From: Datnioides undecimradiatus
Taxonomy: Eukaryota > Chordata > Actinopteri > Lobotiformes > Datnioididae
DNA length: 64,000 bases
Direction: 5' to 3'
NCBI GenBank assembly: GCA_008933995.1
Contig: WARS01000071.1
Location: forward strand, 8,147,018 to 8,211,017
Of this stretch, positions 55,501 to 64,000 are shown one piece after another. Made by a program: the position numbers and the translations under genes. The notes under the pieces were generated by a model. It searched no databases. It was not told the DNA's origin and saw nothing but the letters and a program-made list of their open reading frames with translations. How positions within the stretch are numbered: the first letter of the stretch is position 1; each line of letters opens with the position of its first letter.

Positions 55501-58500
55501 CCTGTGCCTTTACTGCCATGGACCTCTTTCTACATTTGTTTGTCAGTTTAATTATGCTCATTTCTGCCAGTCTTACTTCTGAGAATGCTGTATGTGCTGT
55601 TGAATGCTGATGCTGGTTTGTGCATCAAATGTGGCTATGTATATTAATGTATGAGATTTCTCCCCCCATTAAACCCACACCCCTCCCAGTCTCTATGATG
55701 CACCAACAGTCTGCCACTCCACACTACTCCTCAGCCCAAGCTGGGGGACAGCACTATCAGGGACAGCAAACCATGGGCATGATGGGTCAGGGCAGTCAAG
55801 CGAACAGTATGATGTCCCAGAGGCCCATGGGATCCTACCGCTCCTCACAGCAAGGTAGGTGGAAAGATTTTTTTCATGCCTGTTTGCTGTGGTAAATGAG
55901 TTTGTATGTGTCAAGATTGAGGGCTAAAGAACATATATGGATGTGTGGCCCTGTTTGGATCAAAGTGGTCAACAGGTTTCCATTAAATGTGGCTCTGGAT
56001 TTCTGTCTCACAGTTTCCAGATTGATGGAAATGCTTAGTTTGCTGCTGCTGTATTAGTGCATGCGTGGTTTCAGTTTTTGCCTTTAAAGATCATAAAATT
56101 AGAGTGATATTGAAGCTTTGCAAATTGGTCTGTCCCCGTTGCCTTCCTGTTACTTTAAGAAGCAGACTGAAGATGTATCACTTGTGTCACATTAGCTTCC
56201 TGTCACTGTAAATCACTTAACTCTTGCTGTGTCAGCATGTGCCTAATAATAGCTCCATCCTGTCCTGTTATGCCTTTTGAAGGGTGTCGACTAGGCATGT
56301 AGTAACTCAGATATATAAAAGGGATGGGATACTGTTTCCAGGGCAACAGGCCATGGTTGTAAGTCCTGATTCACCCTTGTACACAATTATCCTTGCATGA
56401 CTGGGTGAGGTATTTCTAGATAGAACTGTGTTATGGAGTTGTCCATAGTTAAGCTGGGTGACTTGCTGTCCAGCCATTGGTCATGGGGCTGTTGCCAGGG
56501 CTCCTTTATCAACTGTGGCTCCTTGGTCATGCCGGGAACAATCAGATATCTTGCTAAGAAAATGTCTCGCTATTGTTGCAGACATCAAGATGAATTTTTT
56601 TTTTTTTATGCCACAGCTCATTTCTGTAAACGGGAAATTTCGGGTCGGTTGTGGTTTGTGAAGGAGATTAGAGAGCACACGGCTCTTCGGTGCATCTTAG
56701 AGAGTTTTTGTTCTGTTGCTGCTCTGAGTTTGTCAGATGAAATTGAAAGGGAAAAGGAAGGAGTGGAATCTGGAGTTTCTGCACACCACCACCAAGCAGA
56801 GATCAGATTCTCCCTGATAACTGTCTTTCTCTAATCCTCATTTCTCTGAAAAAATTACTTCTTGTGTAATTTGTCATTGAAATTGCTCCACTTTTTATTA
56901 GTGTCTCCAAAATTTGGGTTGGCCCAAAATAGCTCCCATCACATTATTATTTGAACCCACAGAAGATTATCACTAGTAAAATCGTACAGCACATCATTTT
57001 TAAACCAAATTATAATCATCAAACTAATTCACTCTGTTCCTAATTATTCATGATAGCCTCGCAACTTAATGATGACTTCCAGAAAGCTGTCTGGGATGTC
57101 ATCTGTTATAATCCTTTATTTTTGTCTTTCAAAAATTTGCACACACTCCTTCAGATTGCCTAAATTGCCCATGTGTGCTGCCACTGCCCCTTTAGTGTCC
57201 AACTCAGCGGCCAATCGACCCAACAAACTGTTTAACCAATCGTGGTGTCGCCTGTCTTGCAGGATCTTCACAGCAGTACATGGGACAAGACGAGTTCTAC
57301 GGAGAGCAGTATGGACACACTCAGAGCTCCAGCGAGCCCATAAACCAGCAGTATTACCCTGATGGTAATCATGCACATCCATAAACTTCATACACACAGC
57401 CCTCAAACACACAACCCCCTGTTACAGGAAGTGCCATTTCTTTTTAACACAATCCTGCAGCCCTGAGCCAGATTTACTGCAGTGCTGAAGCATCAGCTCT
57501 TCCCCTCAATCATCGTCTTTCCCTTATTATGGGAGATGAAAAATATTTTAAAAATGTGACAAAAGACTGACATTAGTCCCAATTCTGTTTCCTCCCAGTG
57601 TGTCTGTGTCCATACTGTCCCCTTTGGTGTGCCGAAATTTCAGATTTCAAAGAACGCTTATAGCAGTGTGTTGAGGAATGAGTGCAAACTTCCTCCTGGG
57701 TGTTTCTTTGTGCATAACATTGAAGTGAGAAGCCTTGAAAATGTTGTTTTGCTCTTGCTTTTGTCGTTGCACATGTATTATGAATGTTTTGGCTTCAAAC
57801 TGAATAATTATTTCCTCTTCTGCATGTAAGTGGGGTTTGACTTTGCAGAGGAGTTTTTGCATGTGTTGAATCATATTCTCTACAGGTCATGGGGAGTACT
57901 CATATCAGCAGTCTTCATATGGTGAACAAGGCTACGACAGGTCCTTTGATGAATCTTCACAGCACTACTATGAAGGAGGTAACAGTTAGTCACTTAACAT
58001 TTTCCCGGCGCCTCAGTTTTCGCTAAAATTGTCAAACAACAGCTACAGTAAACTGCTACCTCATATAATAGCTGATATGTGCAACTGTGTATAAATACCT
58101 CCAGGTAATACTCAGTACAGTCAACAGCAGGCCCAGTATCAGCAGGGCTCTGGCCAGCAGCAGCCCTTCAGCCAGCAGCAGTACTCCTCTCAACAAGGCT
58201 ACGGTGGACAGCCACAAGGATACGGTTAGAACAACCCGTATGATCTACTGTGTGCATTCACATCAACACACAAACAGAATATATGAACTGAATGTGACCC
58301 CTCTGCTACAGGTCCTAGTCAGGCTGGATCCTCCCAGTATTCTCAGTATCAGCAGGGTCAAAGCCAACAGTATGGCTCATACCGCTCCTCACAGGGAGGC
58401 CCTGGAGGACAGTCGCAGAGGCCCTATGCCTATGAACAGGTACTTTAAATTCATTCTTTCTCAAATTTCTCTGATTCTCTGAAACTGGCTTTGCAGCACT

Positions 58501-59045
58501 AATTTGTTTAACCCCTTTAGCATATAGCAAAATGTGTACATAATCCCTAATGAATGCTTATTTTTAGATGGAGATGACTGCTCTTTTTTAAATTATTGAA
58601 TAAGGAGAAAGAAAGGAATGATTGCCACAACAAGTGCCTATCTATTTTTCCAACAGTGGGAATCTTTGCCTTTGAAATACTGTAGTACACTGTATACTAG
58701 TATACACACCCATGCACTGATATCACACTACAAAAATAAACAGATTTATTGGATCAATCTAAAAAATAAAAAAATAAAATACTAATACTAAAATACACAA
58801 GAACTTATTTAGATTCCAGCATCCCTTTAATGTAATGAATCATACTTTCAAATGATGTTACATGTTTCTTGTTTCAAATAATCCATGATGTAACTATAAA
58901 ACACATTAGAAAAACAGATGGGTGCAGGAATAATTGGGTTACTTAAAGGATACTCACTAGTAACAGTGTTGCCTGGAAAACAATCAAATCTCTCATTGTG
59001 ATTTGTTTCACATTGCAGGGTCAATATGGAAATTATCAGCAATAA
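52547..59045 (+). CDS. ss18l1: SS18-like protein 1 (CREST), complete
   Basis: Calcium-responsive transactivator, a nuclear coactivator of neuronal BAF (SWI/SNF) and CBP complexes. Eleven coding exons: 52547-52615, 53456-53532, 53633-53717, 54034-54166, 54586-54840, 55690-55854, 57263-57364, 57886-57978, 58105-58224, 58312-58439, 59019-59045; 1254 nt, 417 aa. The N-terminal SNH domain (residues 1-77) contains RPRSKGEVTQQTIQKMLDEN and NLVYLATIADSNQNMQSLLP. The middle is Met/Ser/Gly-rich with a long serine tract (exon 5). The C-terminal half is a QPGY domain with repeated SQQYY-like and QQQ motifs, ending in the family signature YGNYQQ. The N-terminus matches SS18L1 better than SS18. The last exon carries only eight codons plus stop. 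Intron 9 is 87 bp with a weak GTTAGA donor. Confidence 0.96.
52616..53455 (+). other. ss18l1 intron 1
   Basis: No exon or repeat recognised. The first part is GC-richer, continuing the promoter-proximal composition. Confidence 0.7.
54841..55689 (+). other. ss18l1 intron 5
   Basis: Open frames run through parts of it but none has family similarity. It ends in a C/T-rich tract before the CCCAG acceptor at 55685-55689. Confidence 0.65.
55855..57262 (+). other. ss18l1 intron 6
   Basis: No exon or known element recognised. Confidence 0.7.
58440..59018 (+). other. ss18l1 intron 10
   Basis: AT-rich and non-coding. It precedes the tiny last coding exon. Confidence 0.75.
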
Positions 59046-60397
59046 GGTAGTTAATTGCTTCCCATGTCGGAAGAACATGGAAAAGAAATGGTTCAAGAGT
59101 GACACGCTGCCTCAGCTACGAACTTGAAGATCCGGCTCTATCAGATTTATTGTCCTTACATTAATCATCATTCTAGCCACAATAAGAATAACTAATCTAC
59201 TACTGCTACTGGCCACTATATTAAAGGCCAGGGTACCTGAACATGAGAGTTAATGTAAAACCTTACATCTGGATTACAAAAGGTACTAAACAGAGCAGTA
59301 AGTAATCTCTTTCTTTTCTGTCCCTGCCGTTCACTTATTTTCATCCTGTCTCCTGCTTTAACGTTTATCTTATTTTACAAGCCGTTTTTTCTTCTTCTTC
59401 TTTTTTTTGGTGCACAAAGCAGGTCCGTGGTTTGTGAGACTGTGGCTATAAAAAGCAAATTAGCCTTGAAGGAGATGTTCCTGGATATTTATTTAATAGA
59501 CTAGACCCAGCTCTTGCTTTCATTCCTAGCTAAGACACTGTTATAGCTCACGATAAGGGAAATTAATTTAATGATGGTGAAAAACGTTGGTCCTTAAACC
59601 TGACTTGATCAGGGGGTTTGTCAAAGTGTTAGTCAAACTGTGATGTGTTGCTGTGTGGTCTAACATTACGTGTTTTCACTTTCTACATATGTCTTACAGA
59701 TAATAGACACAATAGATAGCCGACTGATTCAGACTTTAAAATGTGTATAAATGTCCATGATAATCATACATCGTGGTAGTATTTTTGACAGTATATTTTT
59801 AGTGGCATTGCCCTGCCCTGATGCCATTCAGTAATAATTTTACATGAAAACATATCGCCACTTTGTCTGCACTTTATTTTGCAGTGACAGTGTATGTATT
59901 GTCTGATATTTTGTATTGTAGTGCAATTCAGGCTGTTTTTAACAAATGATCCTCAAAAAGCCAAAGTAACACAGGAACACAACAGTAACGGGTCCTGCAC
60001 CTCTACTTCAATAAGTGCAATACACTCAGTCAGTCATGTTGGGGTTGGTTCTTATGGTGAACTCACACTGTAGATCTTTATTTGTAGTTTCTTGACATAC
60101 AGTGATGGCAAAGACTGGGGCTGGTTTGTCTAATGTTATAAAATGCTATGTTGCAGGTCTCAACTGACATGTCAGTCATTTATGAAAATGCTTTTCTTTT
60201 TTATGTGACTTGGATGGATCATGTAAAGTCTTTCGTCGCAGACACACTTGCTACTTCAGTGTCCTTTTTCAGTGAAAACTTGTATTGTCATATTTTGTAT
60301 TAGAGGAAAAAATAATGTAAAAAATAAGAAGATTTAGACAAGCGTACATGTCGTACAAGCACACTTGCCTTATTTTAATGTATTTATTTGTTATTTC

Positions 60398-60438
<41 letters not shown>
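60398..60438 (+). repeat. (TATC)n microsatellite
   Basis: About ten perfect tetranucleotide units within the probable ss18l1 3'UTR. Confidence 0.95.
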
Positions 60439-61012
60439 CACATCTACACAAAAAATGGGCATATATTATGTTTTTTTATTGATTTATTTATTTATTTAAA
60501 AGATGACCTTTCTTTCAGTTTGAGCAGTAATAAGGGTTATTGGTATGACTGTTAGGGTCCAGCTTTGCAGTATATTCTGTCATAACTCAGCTTATCTCAG
60601 AGGGGTAAAAGTAACACAATAGTTGCAGTCGTTTTGCAGGTTTGATCAAGAATGCGAGATACCTGGCTGTCAAACAGCTAAATAACTTATGTACCACTCA
60701 ACAGTGACAATCACAGGATTCTCTATACTACATTGAATTTGTATCAGTGTTTTATTTTACTGTGAACTGAACACGTCTTTTCCAGTTCTATGTAGTGTGT
60801 CATCACTGATGTGGGTGGTACGCCTTGTTTGTTTGTGTGTGTGTGTGTGTGTGTGTTTACATGTATGTAAAAGAAAATGAGAGAGAGAGAGAGATAGAGA
60901 GAGAGTCAAGTTTGGTGTGTATACTCCAAATATGAATGTTATCTACTTATCTATTGTAAGACTGCATTGCCTGATCTTTTATGCTGTCTTTTGTTACTGT
61001 TTGTTATATAAA

Positions 61013-61018
61013 AATAAA
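61013..61018 (+). terminator. ss18l1 polyadenylation signal
   Basis: AATAAA in TATAAAAATAAACTGAC followed by a GT/T-rich stretch; the best candidate end of the transcript. Confidence 0.65.
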
Positions 61019-61298
61019 CTGACATTCACCTTTTGTATGTCTGTATTTTCTGTGTTTATATCAAGTCAGCCATCACAATAATCATATTATTATTTCACAT
61101 ACAAGGGTGTAAGGTGAAGAGCAAGGAAAAAGAAAAAAGCACAAGTCAAGAATTATACACCATTACAAAAGGATGAAAAAATATAGAATATATGTTTCCA
61201 ACAGAAGCATTAAATTGAAGAAATGACGGTAACGAAATGTGCAGAGGAATGTACAGTATAGTATAAAGAATATATGCCATGTAAAGAGATCACTCCAA

Positions 61299-61300
<2 letters not shown>

Positions 61301-61334
<34 letters not shown>
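61301..61334 (+). repeat. (GT)n microsatellite
   Basis: Seventeen uninterrupted GT units. Confidence 0.95.
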
Positions 61335-61335
<1 letters not shown>

Positions 61336-62083
61336 CGTGTGATATAGTAAGTGAAATGTGGATACTTATGGTATGTTCCCTCTAAATCCCTCTAAGTTTA
61401 GGTTGTGGCAAATGTGATTTAGTCAACACAAGAATTGGATTTTTGCCAGATTATCTAAAAAAATAAACCACTAAACAAAAGTCTGCATTTTTTAATTAAC
61501 TTTTTCTGCCCTTTAGAAATGTTCAAACTAAAAAATACCAAAGGAAGCATTATGGACATGGGTCAATTAAAAAAATATACTGATTCAGACTATTTAAAAA
61601 GTTGGCAAGTAGTTCAAGTTAGCTAAAAAGCATTAATCATTGGAACTTTAGTGCATGCCCAGATTGTTTCTTCTTTTCTTTTCTTTTCTTTTCTTTTTAC
61701 CAAACAGGTCCTCTAAGTAAAGCTGATGGTAAGATAATCATAAAGACACAAATGCAAAGTGTGTGGCAAAAAGTGAGTTGACAAAAACACTAAAGGAAGA
61801 GGAAGCCATTATCTGTTACCCATCTCAGGACAGACTTGATCATACACTTCATGCCACTGGTAGATGCACATGAAAAGGGAACTTACATCAGCATTAAAGA
61901 AAGCTAATGTAAGTTAGTACACCTAATTTAGTATTTTGAACACAACATGGTTAAATCTTGCACCACACTCCAGTTTGTTCCTCAAACTAGTTTTACAGTT
62001 TTCTAATGAAATTAAAAGAAGAAGAAACATATATTTTTTAAAAAAAATAACAGAGTAGTAAATGAAGTAGGAAATGAGACGAG

Positions 62084-62084
<1 letters not shown>

Positions 62085-62124
<40 letters not shown>
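62085..62124 (+). repeat. (AC)n microsatellite upstream of mtg2
   Basis: About 20 uninterrupted AC units, about 340 bp before the mtg2 start codon. Confidence 0.95.
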
Positions 62125-62127
<3 letters not shown>

Positions 62128-62465
62128 GCCTGCACAGAAGGTGGCAGTAGAGGACCAAAACGCAACAGCAAAGACCAATCGCGTGTGCGAACTGTCCCGT
62201 CGCGGTTTCCGTACTGTTGGGGTTGCCTGTACTCTGTGAGCATGTTGGTAGGTGGTCTAAGTGTTATTTGACATGCCTGAACTTTTAAAGAAATGTTTGG
62301 ATAGATGTGATAGCTTTATTAGTTATTTTTGAGTTATAATCCGGAAGAATCGCATGGTTGCTCGCTACTCGTAATGCTTGTTAAGACAAACTGTCGAGGT
62401 GACATTGTCAAACCGCTGCCAGCTACCCCACAATAATAACTAACGGCTGTCTGTAAAACCATACA

Positions 62466-64000
62466 ATGTTGGCGACGTTGTCGAGAGTTAAAAGCCCTCG
62501 GTGGCTTTCTCCTGACGTGCTTTTAGGATACGTATTAAAACGAGACGTCAGTAGAAACGAGTTGACATTGTTCGGTCGAAGTTGTCCGGTAACTGCAGCG
62601 TGGAGGCAGAGAGGAGGTGTCAGAGATGTCAGCACCTCCTGCTCGCTGTGCGCCAAAGTCCGAGGAAACACGAAGAAGACGGAGCTGTCTGAGAAGAAGC
62701 TGGTATGTGTTTGAGTTTGAACTGAATTTTAATAGGGATATAAACAGAGAGAATTAGGAAGTAACGGCACCTACAGTGTCATTAATTCACCTCAATTTCC
62801 TGTAATAAACATATTCAAATCATGCCAGTCCACTACCACCTGTGTGTGGAGTTTGCCCATTAATAAACGCAATGGAACAAAGACAATTGCACCTTTATTC
62901 CTCAAGTTGCTCAGCTTCTCTGTAAAACATGTGCCCATAATGTTTTTATGTGAATGAAAGGACAAATTTCCCTTTGAAATTCTGCAAAAATCCCCTCACA
63001 GGAACACCAGTATCCAGTATTTATCCCTGCAACATGTATTACTTGACAAATCCTGTTCAAAGAAACCTGTACTATTGACATATTACCCAGTTGACTGTTG
63101 CATTAACGGGATCAGATCAGATTAGATTCTCCATGAAGGGAGAGAAAAAGAGTTGCAGTTGATATTTCAACTGCATTTATTGGAGCAATGTTCCTTAATA
63201 ATATTGCTGTGGAATCACATGTTTAAAGCATTAAAACAGCAACTTCTTTTTGTGTAATCTATTCAAGTGTTGTGTTGTTGTTGACGTTCAAACTAGCGAT
63301 GTCTCTTGAGGCGTAGATTAGCAAGACGTCTAATTAATACTTTTTTTGGCCCACAGACCCGTCACTTTGTGGACCATCGCCGCGTGAAGCTGGTGGCTGG
63401 GTCGGGCGGTAAAGGGGGCTGCAGCTTTCACAGTGAGCCAAGGAAAGAGTGGGGTGGGCCGGACGGAGGGAATGGAGGTGACGGAGGAAGCATCATTATC
63501 AAGGGTGAGTTGGGTGTCTGTCTAGTTCAAGTGCTGTGTGTTTGCCTTGTATATTCTACAGTTTCCATTATTTACATAGAAATTCAGGACAGCTCTATTA
63601 GCTGGAACAAAATTAGACTTTGTTGAGAATCATAAACAATTAGACCTTTCCCTCATCCAAAAATTGCCTTAAAAAGGAGCAGTGTCAACACAGTGCGATC
63701 CATTTTACACCACTCACCACCACGTTATTTGTGTGTTTTCAGCTGACCGCTACGTCAAATCGCTGGCACAAGTACTTTCAGTTTACAAGGGAGAAGACGG
63801 GCAATCAGGAGGCAGCAAGAACTGTTATGGCAAGAATGGCAGACCAACCTATATATGTGTGAGTCCATGCCTTAAGTCGTCAATGGCATGTAATCTCTTC
63901 TTGTTCATAGTTTACAGATTAAACTGGATTTAATTTATAAATTAAGCTGCTTTTATTTGAAAGGTACCATTGGGCACCATGATAAAGGAAGAGGGGAAGA
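62466..64000 (+). CDS. mtg2: Mitochondrial ribosome-associated GTPase 2 (MTG2/GTPBP5/ObgH1), 5' part, truncated by window edge
   Basis: Obg-family GTPase that acts in the mitochondrial matrix on assembly of the large mitoribosomal subunit. Exons: 62466-62702 (79 codons), 63357-63504, 63743-63858, and the start of a fourth, 63964-64000. The first exon gives a basic, Ser/Arg-rich N-terminus ([16 protein letters not shown]) consistent with a mitochondrial targeting peptide. Exons 2-4 encode the Obg fold: [39 protein letters not shown], then [16 protein letters not shown] and [11 protein letters not shown]. About 179 residues are visible; the G domain (G1-G5 motifs) lies beyond the right edge. 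The first ATG of the exon is used; no longer in-frame start with family similarity is seen. It follows ss18l1 in the same orientation, as in human. Confidence 0.93.
62703..63356 (+). other. mtg2 intron 1
   Basis: No exon or repeat recognised. Ends at the GGCCCACAG acceptor. Confidence 0.8.

Larger units (their letters stand above)
59046..61035 (+). other. ss18l1 3'UTR
   Basis: About 2 kb of gene-free sequence from the stop codon to AATAAA at 61013-61018. It includes a TATC tetranucleotide tract (60398-60438), a GT tract (about 60835-60855) and a GA tract (about 60881-60904). Confidence 0.65.
61036..62465. promoter_or_regulatory. ss18l1-mtg2 intergenic region and mtg2 promoter
   Basis: No gene. 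Contains (GT)n at 61301-61334, a TTTTC pentamer run near 61670-61697, and (CA)n at 62085-62124. The proximal mtg2 promoter probably lies at 62150-62465, with a CCAAT box at 62175-62179 and locally higher CpG content. Confidence 0.5.

Overview
This window is from a ray-finned fish, most likely a teleost. The evidence is compact GT-AG multi-exon vertebrate genes, two decayed Tc1-type transposons, a CR1/L2-type LINE remnant, and many CA/GT microsatellites. The proteins are clear orthologues of human 20q13.33 genes in the same order and orientation: cdh4 (+), taf4 (-), lsm14b (+), ss18l1 (+), mtg2 (+). I assigned all five by reading translated exons and joining them at splice sites in a consistent phase. 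No database search was run.

Layout: 1-11005 holds the 3' part of cdh4 (R-cadherin). A long intron of more than 6.4 kb carries a Tc1 copy and a LINE fragment and is followed by the last five coding exons. A probable 4.1-kb 3'UTR follows, to about 15.1 kb. From 15.1 to about 35.1 kb lies a gene-free interval between the convergent cdh4 and taf4. It holds a second Tc1 remnant, two copies of an unclassified dispersed repeat, and some AT-rich single-copy stretches that look like candidate regulatory DNA. taf4 (36966-48143, minus) is complete: 16 coding exons, 977 codons plus stop. It faces lsm14b head to head across 832 bp between start codons. lsm14b (8 coding exons, 374 aa) and ss18l1 (11 coding exons, 417 aa) are complete. 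mtg2 starts at 62466 and runs off the right edge after three full exons and part of a fourth.

Functionally the genes form a conserved neighbourhood, not a pathway. They are a calcium-dependent adhesion receptor, a TFIID scaffold subunit, an mRNP/P-body protein, a BAF/CBP-associated neuronal coactivator and a mitochondrial ribosome-assembly GTPase. PSMA7, which lies between LSM14B and SS18L1 in human, is not visible here. I found no CRISPR, tRNA, rRNA or genuinely new gene system. The most useful leads are the unclassified repeat pair, a strong hairpin in a taf4 intron, the CA repeat beside the frame-neutral cdh4 transmembrane exon, possible conserved noncoding elements, and several splice-choice observations.
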